From Callipepla californica brunnescens (Eukaryota > Chordata > Aves > Galliformes > Odontophoridae), in contig JALIRH010000008.1 of the NCBI GenBank assembly GCA_023055505.1, forward strand, positions 3,286,001-3,350,000: a stretch of DNA of 64,000 bases, written 5' to 3'. Below the pieces are notes generated by a model. It was not told the origin of the DNA. It worked only from the letters and a program-made list of their open reading frames with translations, and searched no databases. This document shows, piece by piece, positions 44,985 through 57,339 of this stretch. Numbering within the stretch: the stretch's first letter is position 1; each line of letters starts with the position of its first letter. The translations under genes and the position numbers were made by a program.

Positions 44985-45515
44985 ACAGGACCAGGGCGGT
45001 TATTGTCCCCTGTGCTCAGCTTTGGTGGAGGTACGCTTCCAGTAGTGTGTTCAACTGTGTTCAGTTTTGGATCCCTCGCTACAAGGAAGATATTGAGGCC
45101 CTGGAGGATGTCCAGAGGGCAACAGAGCTCTGAAGGGTCTGGAGCTCAAGTTTTATTGGGAGTGGCTGAGGGAACTGGGATAGCTCAGTCTGGAGAAGAG
45201 GAGGCTCAGGGGAGACCTCACTGCTCCTTAGAACCACCTGAAAGGAGGTTGTTGTGAGGTGGGGGTTGGCCTCTGCTCCCAGGTAACAGCAATGGGATCA
45301 GAGGTGATGGCCTCACCAGGGGAGGTTCAGGATGGATATAAACATTTCTTCTCAGAGAGAGCAATGATGCTGCCTAAGGAGGTGGGGAAGTCACCACCCC
45401 TGGAGGTGTTCCAGAGCTGTGGAGATTGTGTCACTAAGGGACGTGGTCAGTGTGCATGGCGGGGTGGGCTGGGGTTGGACTTTGAGGTCTTTTTCAACCT
45501 TAATGACTGGAGCAC
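44985..45515 (+). mobile_element. CR1 LINE fragment with decayed RT-ORF C-terminus and 3' end
   Basis: The longest CR1 copy here. A plus-strand frame contains CVQFWIPRYKEDIEALEDVQ, the conserved segment near the C-terminus of the CR1 reverse-transcriptase ORF, and is then stopped at 45131-45133. Downstream blocks 'tctggagaagaggaggctca', 'acctgaaaggaggttgttgt' and 'ctggaggtgttccagagctg' continue in sense order but in other frames. The 3' end at 'caaccttaatgactgg' is degraded. It is 5'-truncated, frameshifted and inactive. Confidence 0.92.
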
Positions 45516-47644
45516 GGTTTTGTGAATAGTCACTGTTACTCTGTATGCCTCTTCTTGAGATGTGAAAGTCAGGACCGTGGTTTGCAATGGCTTGTCTGAC
45601 TTTTGCCACCTGTGGAAAGGAGTTCAGCAGTCCTGGTTACAGCTTATACAGATTTTGCTCTGCAGGTCTTGGTGAGAGGCTGGAGGGCTCTCAGCCATGT
45701 CACATTTCCATGGCTGTTCTGTACAGTGCTGGCCAGCCCTGAACCTCCTCCACAGCTGCTCTGCATTTCCCAGGGGTCACTCTCCCCACACCTGGTCTCA
45801 GGTTTGCCGTGGATTTACTCTTTCTTTGGCTCTTTTATTGCTATGGCTGTATGGAAGGCTTTGGATTAGTGCTCTTCTTAACTCCTCTCATTTGATGTCT
45901 GGGCCACAAACCAGCACAAGGAAGTTTCCTTGTCTGTTCAAAATTCAGAGCTCAGACCTGCTTTTCCTTCCAGGCTTTCGTGGGAGCCCCGTGGATATAA
46001 AATAGCTGTGGCTGTTACTGTGAGCTGTTGCAAGGGTCCGGGCAGGGCAGAGATGAATGCAGTGCAGAAGAGAAGAAACATGGCTTGTTTTGTAATGTCG
46101 CTTCTATCACTGGAAGGGATCTGAGACGTGTAATTAACTGAAAAGGAGGCTGCTCTGCATAACACAAGCCTGTTGTATCCAGCTCAGCAGGACCGGTGAC
46201 CCAGGCTTTGGTCTCATGGCTGGCGATGTCACCAGAATCCCCTGGTAGCAGAGCAGCCTCACTGGAGACAGCTGCTCTATTTATTTTTTGATTTGTATTC
46301 CCAGCGTGTCCTGTTCTGTGCGGACTGTGAGCCTGGCTTGGAAGCGCAGTGCGAGCACCTTATCAGATAATGAATAATGATTTATTGAACATACGGGTAA
46401 ACACCGTAGATAAGGTATAAATACACTTCAGAAATGCAGTTGCATTTGTAAGAATGTATACCAAATCAGCCCCATGGCTTTCAGTTCTCTTTGCAGCCAC
46501 CACAAAGGCATCTCCTGGGCTGCTGCGTGCTTCTGCAGGGCCCCAGCTACATGCACGTGCCCATTTGCAACAGGAAAAGCCCAGGGATAGGGAGCGATTG
46601 CAAAGTCACCTGCCAAGAGATGCTCCCACACGCGTTTGATTGCTCTCGCTGCTCAAGCTGGGCTTGTGTGGGATGAAGTGGTGTGAAGTGCATCTCCACC
46701 CAGGTACGTGACTGATGCAGCTGGAACAACTGAATAAGCATCTGGTGGCTCAGGGTGCGTGTTCAGGGACCCCTAGGGTAGCATTGGGAAATAAAGGTTA
46801 AGGGCTCGTGCTGCCCTGTGATGAATGGGTTTCTGTCATTGAGCCCTTTCAGGAGCATAAAGCAGCTTGCTGGGGTACTTGGCCACACTGGATTAGCTCT
46901 GGGTACATACTATTTAGCTGGAGCACAGTGACTGCCTCTGGACGAAAACGGAAGGCAGGATTCAGTCATTAAGTGTGGGGTTATGTACACGAATATGGGG
47001 ACTAGTGCTGTCTGCGGTGCCTTGAGTGTGGAATGGTGAGCCCTCTTCTCCTCAGTCACTCCTCTGCAAGCACTGATTGCTCCAGCTGAACTAACAGCTG
47101 GCTCTGTGCTGCCTATGGATGTCTGCCACACTGTGCTGCTGCTGAATTTGCTGCACCTGTTGATGGAAAACCCGCTGGCGATCCAGCATGCTGCTGGGGC
47201 TTTAAGAATTGTCTGACAGCTCTGGTAACCCCATTCTGCTCCTCTGCCATCCCCAGGTACGTGCTCACTCTCCTCCATGCCTTCTCCCATGTCTCCGGGT
47301 TATGTGGCAGGCTGCCTAAAGTGATGCCTGAAGCCTCCCCTAAAATCCAGTCCTGCCAGATGCTTAGAGAAGGTGCCAACAGAGAGGAGTGGATGGCAGG
47401 GGGTCAGCCTGGTTTCCTTATTTATTCTTACTGCAGCCATCAGTGTATGCTCCTCCACTTTCTGGGCATGATCCCTGCTGGCAATAAGCCTGTATTATCT
47501 GCAGCCCCTGCGAGGTCGCAGGTAAATGATAGCTGTGCTTTTCCCCTCCGCTTTAATCGTCAGTCACCAAAGGTGGAGACATTCAAATCCTTTAAATGAG
47601 AGGTAAGTCCAGTTCCTCCTGGAACTGGCTATTGTGTACCTGAA
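45516..47644. other. Non-coding spacer
   Basis: No gene recognised. The largest frames are 46910-47290 (-, 126 codons) and 47261-47599 (+, 112), both without domains. A good donor-like AG|GTAAGT at 47601-47608 follows the latter, but no acceptor-flanked exon can be defined. Confidence 0.55.
46345..46445. promoter_or_regulatory. Candidate GATA-site cluster
   Basis: CTTATCAGATAA (46359-46370) holds two convergent GATA sites. AGATAAGG (46408-46415) adds a third within about 60 bp. The ATCAGAT arrangement is a known high-affinity two-finger GATA target. The surrounding AT-rich segment also has TGAATAATGATTTATTG. A GATA-factor-bound enhancer is plausible but unproven. Confidence 0.35.
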
Positions 47645-47710
47645 CCCCACACGTGGTGGGGGTTGGAAGAGACCTGGGGAACACAGTGGTAGTCCAGCTC
47701 AGAGCCTGGC
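47645..47710 (-). mobile_element. Possible short CR1 3' fragment
   Basis: The plus strand reads 'cacgtggtgggggttggaag' followed by 'agacctggggaacacagtgg' and 'tagtccagct'. This loosely follows the antisense CR1 end. At about 65 bp and with many differences, chance or another repeat cannot be excluded. Confidence 0.35.
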
Positions 47711-48164
47711 ATTTGGATTGATGTGACACCAGGCGTCAGGGTTAGGAAATGGATAGAGGTGGTACAGGGTTTTTTAAGCTAGGCTGTGATAATCCTTTAA
47801 GGCATGGAGGGGATGCAGTTCAGGACTCCTCTGAGATCATCTCTCGCGTGCAGGAGGGCTGCATAATGAATGAGTGTGGGAATGCAGCTAGCGTGGGTAC
47901 TCCAGCCTTGGCCTTGCCACCTGCAAGTGGAAAAATGATTGTCACGTGCTCTGTAGTAGCAACTATGGCATTGCTTTCCCTGAGGCCTTTGTAGAGAATT
48001 GGAGAACTGCTTCTCTTTTGACCCGAAGATTTTTCAGTGTCTTGCTGTGTGAATGCGTTCTTCTCACTTTTCCCAGTCTGTGCTCATCAATCCTTTGTTT
48101 TTCCCCAGCAGGCCTGGTTCACTGTCGTGTGTGACTTCTGGGCTATGAGGTAAATTACAAAAGC
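47711..48164. other. Non-coding spacer
   Basis: Nothing recognised. Frames are up to 81 codons. Confidence 0.5.
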
Positions 48165-48260
48165 CCAGGGACCGAGAGCTTGATAAAGCCTTGTGATCCA
48201 ATCTGTTAGCGAATATAGCCACGGAGAGAATTTGATTTGCATACATTTCCTACCCTGAAT
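48165..48260. promoter_or_regulatory. Candidate regulatory element with octamer site
   Basis: A short AT-rich block containing a perfect octamer ATTTGCAT at 48235-48242 and TCTGTTAGCGAATATAGCC near 48201. No coding potential. Small and tentative. Confidence 0.25.
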
Positions 48261-49079
48261 TCCTCCGGTGCTATTAGGAGTCACCATAGCTAGCACAGTC
48301 TCTGAACTGCGGGGCTTAGATGCACACCGAAGTATACCTATTTGCTTTCTTGGAAAGAGATTTACTGAAGCGTTTTTCATGTTATTGTCCCCCCCAACCC
48401 CCGCCTTCCCTCCCATCAGAGGGGTTTGTGCTGCCGTAGAGACTCTTTGATCCGAGTTAATTCTTTGATTGAAGCTTCAGAAGACAATAGAGAAGCTGAG
48501 CGCGCTCTGGGGAGAAGGATTCCTTCTCAAATGATGCGAAATCGGAGTGGCAGTGGTGCAGCCCGCTGGTGCAGTGTGATGCTGCTGGTGGCACCAGGCT
48601 GTGAGCGTGCTCCGGGCAGGGGCAGAGGTGGGAAAGACTTGCCACAGTTTGTGCCAGCGTGGTGGGAATGGAGGCGAGTGGGTAGCAAAGAGATGCTGAG
48701 CGCTTTTCCCAGGTCTGTGTGCGAGAGCGGGGTGAGAAGGAAGAGCTCTTGGCTTTCACAGGCAAACCAGAGCGTTTGTAGCCATGGATCCGGCTCCTGC
48801 CACATGAGACTCCTTTGGGTTGATCTTCTCCTTGGTGAAGCTTCCATGGCACAAAGCTATGTGCCGGCGCCCGCGCTTGAGCCGTGCGCTCTGCGGGACC
48901 GGCTCCCGTGGGAAAGTTACCAAGCTGCGCCTCGTTGGCCGTGGTCTTTCCTCCTTCCCCTCCTTGTCTGGCTGCCCGCTTAATTGATTACTTCATTGCT
49001 CTGCTGTTGCTTCTGGAGCTGAATGCGTTGAGTTAAACTGCGGGAACAGAGAAAGGAGGCAGTGAATCTGAGTGCCAGG
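48261..49079. other. Non-coding spacer with local CpG cluster
   Basis: The frame 48426-48983 (+, 185 codons) is one of the longest in the window, but it has no domain and two long frames (131 and 106 codons) run antisense to it. A cluster of about a dozen CpG lies at about 48865-48950, denser than anywhere else I noticed, but it is too short for a CpG island. No TATA box or transcript signal is evident. Confidence 0.5.
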
Positions 49080-49215
49080 CTCGCATCTGAAAGATTACGG
49101 CACAATCTAATGAGCTCATTAATTTCATTTCATTAACCAAACAGTGCTTGTGGAGAATGGCAAATATTTAAAGAAGCCCAGCAGGGTCAGAAACACATTT
49201 AATTAATGTTGTCAC
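49080..49215. promoter_or_regulatory. Candidate conserved non-coding element
   Basis: An AT-rich block with GCTCATTAATTTC near 49116, TTTCATTAACC near 49126, AAATATTTAAAG near 49162 and ACATTTAATTAATG near 49194. Dense homeodomain cores and no open frame. A good candidate by texture. Confidence 0.35.
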
Positions 49216-52200
49216 ATGATACTGAGAACAGGAGGGGAGAATAAATCCTGATGCTATATATTAACATCCATGGTGACTTCTCTTTTATATTTTATGTGCT
49301 TCTTGGACTAGAGTTCTCCCTCTCTTGTAGGTCTAGCTGGCTTCATTTGTCTCAGGGCTGGAGCACCTCCCTGGCTTGAGCAGGTTTCCCCTCCTCCCAG
49401 GCTCCCCATGGGGGTGGGCAGTGCCAGTGTCTCCTGTTTTTAGGCAAACACTGGAGGTAAAAAAGAAGAGATGCATCTCTCACAGCAGTGCCCATGCTTG
49501 GGGTTAGGGGCAGTGGCAGAGGTGCCTGGTTCCCTGTGTTTCTGCTCTTTGGCCGACTCTGCTTCTCCACTGGGGTTGAGGCCTGGGTTCTGAACAAGCA
49601 ACCGACAAAGAAGAGATGATCTCCTGTGCTGGGGAAGGTATTGGGACCTTTAGAAACACACCCTTTGCATTGCAGAGAAAATAACGCCCTTAGATGGAGG
49701 ACTTAATGTTGGGTATCTACACTGCATTGTCTTTGTGGTAAATGAGTCCGAGCTCAAATGCTTCCTGTTCATCCAGCTGGCTGCCCCTGGATGCCCCAGC
49801 ATGAGAGAAATTCAAAGCACGCAGACAGCAGGGAACAGAGAGGGTCAAAACCTTTTTGGTGCACTTAGCTTGGCTATTTGTAGAGGTATGTGGGATCTCA
49901 TCCCATCCTCCACATGTCGGAGGGAATCTGGGCCTGGGGATTTTGTTATGAGCCAGCTGTGAATTGATTAGTCTGCACTGGTGAGGTGGGCCTTGCTAAA
50001 AGCTCCTTTTGATTTAGTGAGGGCTCTATTCTTGTGTAGTTCTGGTGCTGGACCTGTGTGAAGCATCCAATGGAACTGCGTATTGCTTTTCTGATTGTCC
50101 TGGTACACTCTGCTTCTTCAGGGAAATTGAGTTTGGATGGATACCCTGAGTGCACCTTCAATAGGGCAAATTATTTCTGTGGTCTCTGTATCAAGAAGCA
50201 TCCCAGCTGAAATAACGCCAGAGTGAGTGGGACTGTTTTTAATCCCTGAAGTCTCCTGGTGCTACAGTGTTCGTGTGCTTGCTATTTTGCGGCACCTTGG
50301 TGTATTTGTTGCTCTGGGAAAAGAGCCGAGATGCCCAGAGAGGGAGAAGGCAGCTTGGATTTAAGGGTAATGGTCAACTGAGCTCACCCGGGGTGTTGCT
50401 GTACCGTGACAATGAGCTTGTCCAAGGAACTGTGAGACCAAGTAAGCTTGGCCAACGGAGCAGAGCAGTGCTGGTGCAAGCTGCTTTTCCATTGGCATCC
50501 ACTGCTCTTGGCCATATTGCTTATCGTTATAGTGATGTTAAAGGGATGTCTGCTGTTAATGTGGTATTGATCATGTGAGGGGCTCAGAGCAGCGGTGCTC
50601 TCTGGGCAGGCGGAGCTGGGAGGACTCGCCGTCGTTAATTGCTGCAGCTGGAGGAAGAAAGCGGCTGAAAGGCCGAGCATAAATCGTGAAGTGCCTATGA
50701 ATTAGTCCTCTGACAGTGTCCCTCGGTGTGGTCTGGCACTTCCATGAGTGATTGCAGACGGCTGGGGAAAGGCAGAGGGCACCGGGCGGGAGAGGAGGGC
50801 CTTCCTTTGCAGCACTCTGTGGCACTTTGCCCGTTATCCCATCGCTCACCCCTTGGCTTGTCAGGGTGGGACTCTGCTTGATTGCAATAAAATGAAGCTG
50901 TGCTTGGCGCTGCCGAGTTCATCCGCCATCACGGAGCACTCACCCTGCTGCTCTCTGCCAGAAGGAGACTCGCTGGGCAAAACTGGCTGCCAACAGTGGG
51001 GCTGCTCCTGGAGAGAGGGGCCAAGGGGTGCTTCAGGAGCAGAGAGGGCTCAGCACCCCAGTGTGGGGCTGTGCTGGCAGCAGGAGGGGTCTGTCCCACT
51101 GTGCTGGGGGCTGAGCTGTACAAGTGGCCTGGGTAAAATCCCTTGGGATGCTGAGGGACTGGTGGTCATTAATCCTTCCTAGCAGAGAGCAAGGCACAGG
51201 GCCCAGAGTTACATCAAGACTGGTTCACAGGAGAAACACCCACTGGTGGAAGCGCCTTCTGGTTAAGTTTGGTCGCAACCTGAGTTGCCCCTTTGCGTTG
51301 GCCTGGATGGAAAGTCTTGAAATGAGGCAATCCTGGCAGGAGTCCTTGGCAGGCAGGCCAGCATCTGCAGGGAGCCCTGGGGCTGGGCCGGATGCGTGTC
51401 GGATTAATGCCTGAGAGACAGGTTGCAATGACTTCCACAGCGAGATACTGGCCCGCCCTTATTCTGCCATATGGTCTCGTGTTCGGCTGGGTGGTCCTGA
51501 TACCAGCGTAGCATGAGAAGAGGCAAATCCCATCCCTGCAGTGAGGATGTGGCTGTGCAATAGTGCAGTGTGACCTGGGAAGGATGCTCTGGGTCTGGCA
51601 TGGCCCTGAGAAAGGAGAGCTCCTTGTTCTGCTGGAGCCATGGCCCAGAGCAGGAGGTGAGGACAGCGGGAGGCCTGGCAAGGCTGAGCCTGCTCTGGGG
51701 GCTCTTGCCAAGCACCAGCAGTGCTGGGAGGCTGACAGCATTCCTGCTGTCTCAGTGACATGTGCTGCCCTTTCTCAAGAGGAGCTGCTTTTGTCCTCTT
51801 TGGAGCTGGCGAGCGTGGGCTTTCTATCCCACCCCGTGGCGTGGCCGCCCACAGCATCCTGTTGCACTGCTTCTCGCCCATGGGAAAAAGATAAAACCCA
51901 CATCCTCATGTGTGAAATCCCAGGGACAAATCTCTGGTGGATGAGGAAACAGCTGTGCCTTGAGTCGCCTCTTTGCAGAGATGCTGCCTTGGGGATCACA
52001 GTTTGCTTCTCTGCAGTCCCAGGGATTAAAGCAGCACTTCCCCATCACTTCCTGACGCCCTCAGAAGCCAGATCACACCAGTGAGGTGGCAGATTGGCCG
52101 GTGACCTAGAAGGACATCAAATGGAAGGATTTAGCTTCTGGAAGGGGCTTGTCCTGGGGTCTGAACTCGTGGGTGGAGAAACAAAAACCTTTCCAGTTCC

Positions 52201-53619
52201 AATGCTGCCCATTCTGCTGTTTCTCAGAGGAAGAAAGAGCACCTTCAACAAAATGCTCTCTGAACTGCAGCTATTTCACACAGTTCCCATTCCCAGGCTC
52301 TTTGAGTAAGCGTTTGACCATTTTTGAAGGTGTTTTCTAGTTCAGTGGTGTCATCCTTGAATAGATTCACTTGCCCTACTCTCTGAAATTTGGACCATGA
52401 TGAGAAATTTGCTTATCCCTTTTAGACTCGAGGTGCTCAAATTCTGGTTAATCGGCCAGCTCATGAGAATGGAATAAATCTTTCTCTTTAACCTTCCCAA
52501 TCGTACCACCAAAACCAGAATATGTATTACAGGATCAGGAAAAAAAAAAACAGCTTTGCCAGTGTTAAACTTGAAAGGTAGGTCATAAAAACAAAATTGT
52601 GGATTTCAGCAGAGCTTAAAATAATACTGTTTCAGGTTGGTTTTTGTTTTGTTTTGTTTTGTTTTTTGTTTTGCCTTTTTTATGGAGAGGGAGATTCCTC
52701 TCTCAAGAGCTGGGAGGCAGAGATATTTTTCCCACCTCTAGCAGTGGCACCTTCTGCTGTCAGAATGGATGGCTTAGATTCTCAAGATACTTCAGGCTTC
52801 AATAGTTATGCTCCCTTAATTGAGGTATTACAGATACTATGGATTTTTTTAGCACATCCTTTACTTTTTGTTGTTTTCCATGGTTCGATGGTTGCCTCTG
52901 CGGGTGAACTTGGAGCTCTATCCAGAAGGTAAACAGAAATCCTTAACCCAAAAAAGAAAGGGAGTCTAAATAGAAATCTGTCAAAACCAGACTCTTCTCT
53001 GCAGCAGCATTCGAAGACACCAATGGATTGCTGGTGGCTGCATCTGAAGAGCTGAACAAGTGAGATGGGGGAATGTCCTCCTTGTGGCTGTCAGCTGGGT
53101 AACTCAGCTTCTTTTCTCCTTGGAGATGGGCACCCAAAGGCACAGTCAGCTGTGGGAATTCTTGGCCTTGCAGGAGCACACAGAAACTGGTTCCCCAGCC
53201 AAGGCTGTGCTCTGCCTAGCTTCTGGTGGCTTCCCGGCTCTGCAGCTCCCATTGTGGTTCTGCTCAGGCACTCTAACCATCATCTGAATTCACAATCTGT
53301 TGGGTTGTGGGTGAAATCCTTGGATAACTCCAAATACTGAGGCCAAGTGAATCTTCTGTAGACCGTTTTGGATGAAGGGCTGTAAACAGAACCTTCCATA
53401 GAGATGAGATATGTCTTGAACATCCTGAAGAGCACTGGGCCCTTGTTGTACAGGGGTTGCTACCGCTCCACCTCTTCTGATTAAATATGAACACACTGTG
53501 TTTAAGCAAAGCCTTCAGGCAAGCTTTCCATATTCATAAGACAATGGCTTTATCAGGAAAGGGAGGCATTTTGGGGAAATGTCAATACGAATATTACAGC
53601 CTCTTTGCTCTTTGTATTG
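49216..53619. other. Long non-coding spacer
   Basis: No gene recognised in about 4.4 kb. The longest frames are 51214-51741 (-, 175 codons), 51563-52084 (+, 173) and 50748-51182 (+, 144). They overlap each other on opposite strands and have no domain. A GTTTT simple repeat is listed separately. Confidence 0.6.
52641..52673 (+). repeat. (GTTTT)n simple repeat
   Basis: About five GTTTT units with T-length variation. A typical microsatellite, likely length-variable between individuals. Confidence 0.9.
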
Positions 53620-53720
53620 TCCCCTAAATTGTCAAAGCGAAACTGTAGGAGATAATGTGCAATTATGCTGTCACTAAAGTTTGTGAAGCCATTTATAGAA
53701 GCTTTTGAGAGATATCCTTC
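53620..53720. promoter_or_regulatory. Candidate conserved non-coding element (weak)
   Basis: An AT-rich stretch with CCTAAATTGTCAAAGCG near 53623, GTGCAATTATGCTG near 53657 and AAGCCATTTATAG near 53685. No coding potential. A modest candidate. Confidence 0.22.
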
Positions 53721-56700
53721 TAGGCACAGAGGAGCTGTGTGCTCCAGTCTTCCTCATCTCTCTATGATGCTTTGAACTGAGAACTGCATTTGGCTGCATG
53801 TGTTTAGGAGAGCGGCTGGTGTTTGGGAGCTAGCTCTTCTCACCATCCTTCAGTGGTGACAGTGTGAGAGGAGCTGTGTCTGGGGCTTCAGGGACCACCA
53901 ATGGCTGCAGAATAACGGATGCTGAGGACTCATGTGCCCACCTCAGGGAGAGGAGTTTCCAGACCCAGGAGGGAGATGGTAAATCACTCTGGAATGTGGA
54001 TATGGGGCACATTGATGTTCTTGGTGGTGGAAGTCCTTCTTTCATCCTATGCTGTGCTCCTTGTTTCAAGTTGCTTACAGGTTCTGTGGGGCATTACCTC
54101 TACAGGGTGGAGGACCCTGGGGTGGCTGGCACGTGGTCTGGGAGCAGAGGTAAGGCTCTACCTTGTGCTGTGGCATTTTACAGTCTCAGGGATGGGTTCC
54201 TCTTGCCTCTTTTATTTCCCCAAGTAATTTCTCCATTTAGTGACAAATGATGTTTTTCCTTCTATTTATTATTCATTTCTATCATTTAATATTTAAATGT
54301 GCTTCATCTTTGAATCTCGTTTTCTGTCAGGACGGGAGCTAGGGAAGCTAGAGAGCTGGAGGTGCTGGTGATAAAACACAACTAGAGGGTGTGGAAGAGC
54401 CTGAAGGGGGTGGGTTTGGCTGCCTGGTTGTTTCTGGGGTGGGACAACCTGTTGTGTTCCCCTAAGATGGGCCAGATCCTGTCCTAATGGCCTCATTGCA
54501 GCTCAGCCCTAGGTGCTGAGGGCTTGGCACAGCCATTGGGTTGGCATTTCTTAGCGTCGTGCAACTGGCATATTGAGTCGCTTGCTGCAGTGAGATCTGG
54601 AATTGCTGATCCCCCCCAACCTTTTCATTTACCTCTGAGAGGGCAAAATTCACTTATGCTTGACAGACCTATTCGTACGGAAGCAAGGAGCTAGGCTAAT
54701 TCACGGTGGGGAGTGTTCAGGGCCTGGCAGACTTTGCACGAGGAACTTTGCCTTGTGCCGTGCTGAGAAGCTCCTGTCCAGCCTGTATGGAACAGTGCAA
54801 GGGATCTGCTCCTGTGCCCCGGAGGCTCCTGGTAGCAGGGATGAAGCTGCTGTGCATGAGCAAGGTACAGTGACAGAGCCCAGAGGAGCAGTGGGTAAGA
54901 AAAGCCTTCTGCTGCCAAGTGGAGTAGTTTTATTGCAAGCCTTAATGCTATTCACTGTGTTTTCCAAGAGCCCCAGAGCCAGATTTCATGCAGTTCAGCT
55001 GTCACTAAAAAGCAAATGTACATTTCTAGCCCTCCTGGCCTTCTTGACGTGCTGGAAAATACGATTCTTGAACGTGAAGGAGCCAGCAGGCAAACACCCG
55101 CTCCCTGAAGCGTGCTGTCCTCGCATCCTGTCACAGAGCCTTACAGGGTGGAAGCGTGCTTTTGTATGCTTGGGTTCATCAATAGTGAACATCTGTCCAA
55201 ATTCTCCCTGGCTTGTTCAGGCTGTCGCCGAGACCCACAAGGCCTGGTCTGAAAATGTATAATTCGATAAAATTGATCCGGGTGGCAGTGAGCTGTTTTA
55301 TTTAATTGCTCTTTCTTTGTTTCCTTGGGCATCCTTACTCATTCTTTGGAATGCAAGCCTGTCCTTGCTGCTTGAATATCTGAACCAGTGGCCCGGTGTC
55401 TGGGATCCACCTTGCTGGCATGCTTGGAGCACACTGCAGCTGTGCGATGGGGACTGGTTCCTGCTCTGCAGCTCAGGGCAGATCCGCACTGCATGCCTCC
55501 CATTCCCATGAAGATGATTAAATCAGGGGTTCTGATTGCAGGCAGGGGAAGGAGAAGTGTCAGACATTCCTCCCAGGGTGGGGTCCCTGCACCTTCCTTC
55601 CTCCCAGAATGCCACCTTGGAGCAGGCGTCCGGTCCTTTTCCTTTTTTGTTTTATTTGTGAATAAATAATTGCTTTGGTGGAGAACAAATCAGATAGCTC
55701 TCACTCAGCTCTCACCCAGCTCCAGTGCCCTGGGTGAATGTTACCTCTGCCTGCACCCAGCTCGGGGCAAAGCCTGGCAGCCCCTTCCCTGTTGTAAAAG
55801 CAGATAGAACAGGAGTTGTGCTGGGTACGTGCCAGCATGGAGATGATTTTATCAGTGCCCAGATGACAAGCAGCAAAGCTTCTCCTGACCTGGCTGTATG
55901 CACCCAGAGATGAGTGGGTGGGTCAGAGGAGGTTGGGAGCAGCTCAGGATGCCAGAGGCTTGGGCAGGGATTTGCTGTGCATCTTGTATCTTGTAGCCTT
56001 TCCCCTGGTCACCCTTCTCATCTCACTGGGTGTCTGGTGCTGCTCCACGCCACTGACATTTGTCACAGGCTCTGTGCACCCTGTAGCTGACCCCAGCACG
56101 AACAGGTCTCTCTTAAGCCTGGGCAAGCTCCTGAAGCTGTAGCACAGCTAGCTGCCAGGCAGGAGCCCTGGCTGCAGGTTATATGGGGCTTAGTCCCACC
56201 CTGGCTCTGTGGGTCACACCATATTTGAGCCTTAACGTTCCAGCTTGTTGCATGATTCTATGCAGAGGAACGAGAGTCTCATCTCGAATCTCAATCACTG
56301 CTGAAGGAGTTTAGACCTATTTTTGCGGTTCTGTTTAAACTTTCATATCACACGATGGGTTCTCAGGGAGCTGTGTCTAAATCTAGAAGCAATCTGTTTT
56401 TGTTTTTGTTTTTTTAACGCTGCTCCAATCAATTTTGGGTTAAGCTCTTTGCTGCGTTAGTCTTCAGCTTCAGGAGCCATGACAAACACGTGATGTCATC
56501 AGTTGTGTACTATCACATGCTTTTAAAATGCCGTCAGACTCGCTAAATATTCAGCGTGTAGTTTCTGTCTCAGCAGACTGTGTTGGCTGAAACTGCTTAT
56601 GCAAATGAAAAGCTGTACCTCTTCAATAGGTTATTATGAGCTGATCCTGAATAATTGGTGTTGAACTGAGCAGTAGGTGGGAGAAGTCAGCAGAGGCAAT

Positions 56701-57339
56701 AATTAATCAAGTGGCTTCACGTCTAGCTTGGATGTAGATCCTAGAAACCCTTCTCTGAAGACAGGACGAGCTCCTTGAAGCCCTGTGTTTGTGCCTAATC
56801 ACTGCAAAGTCCTGGCAATGACATCTCCCCCGTGCACAAGGTGAAAAATTCTTTTAGGTTTTGCCCAGAGATTCCCAAGGGAAGGCTGTCAGAAACTCTT
56901 TCTGCTCTGAGTCTCTTAGAGTGTATTTCTAAATTCCAGCCTATATTAATTCACAGCTGCTTTGTTCTCATTTGTTCTTTGACTGAATTGGCTCCTTTTC
57001 ACCCTTGCTTCCTCCTCCCTCTTTTTTTCTCTCTGATTCTCCATATATTTCTAGACCACGTCTCTTCTTGGCTTTTCTTTTGCTAGACTAAGTTTGCTCA
57101 GCTCCTTTCATCTCCTCTCAGAACACAAAGCTCTCTGTTTCCTATATTGCCCTTTTTTTCTACAGCTCTTTCCAATCTGAACTGGACCCAGCCACCTAAA
57201 TCACAACTCCTTCCATGGAGCCTGAGTAAGCGAGAGCAAAGGGCCCACTTTCCAGCCACAACGAGCCCCAGAGGGAGGCAGCAGCTCTGCCAAAAACCAG
57301 GCAGCAAGGAGCTCATGCTCAGGCAAGTTCCCTGATAAA
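53721..57339. other. Long non-coding spacer
   Basis: Holds the longest open frame of the window, 54660-55262 (+, 200 codons). It has scattered hydrophobic stretches but no recognisable domain, signal peptide or flanking splice signals. Several minus-strand frames of 60-88 codons run antisense, so I read it as chance. A perfect octamer ATGCAAAT is at 56599-56606. The stretch 56980-57160 is pyrimidine-rich. Confidence 0.55.

Noticed and set aside
45310..45322. CACCAGGGGAGG, CTCF-like
   Set aside because: Lies inside the CR1 fragment and is simply the CR1 sequence at that point.
47601..47608. AGGTAAGT splice-donor consensus
   Set aside because: No acceptor-bounded open segment of plausible exon character lies upstream.
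48426..48983. 185-codon open frame overlapping a CpG-rich patch
   Set aside because: No domain; frames of 131 and 106 codons run antisense. Composition follows local GC content.
54660..55262. Longest open frame (200 codons, +)
   Set aside because: No domain, signal peptide or splice context that I can recognise. Several antisense frames overlap it, and its length is compatible with chance in 64 kb of GC-moderate DNA.
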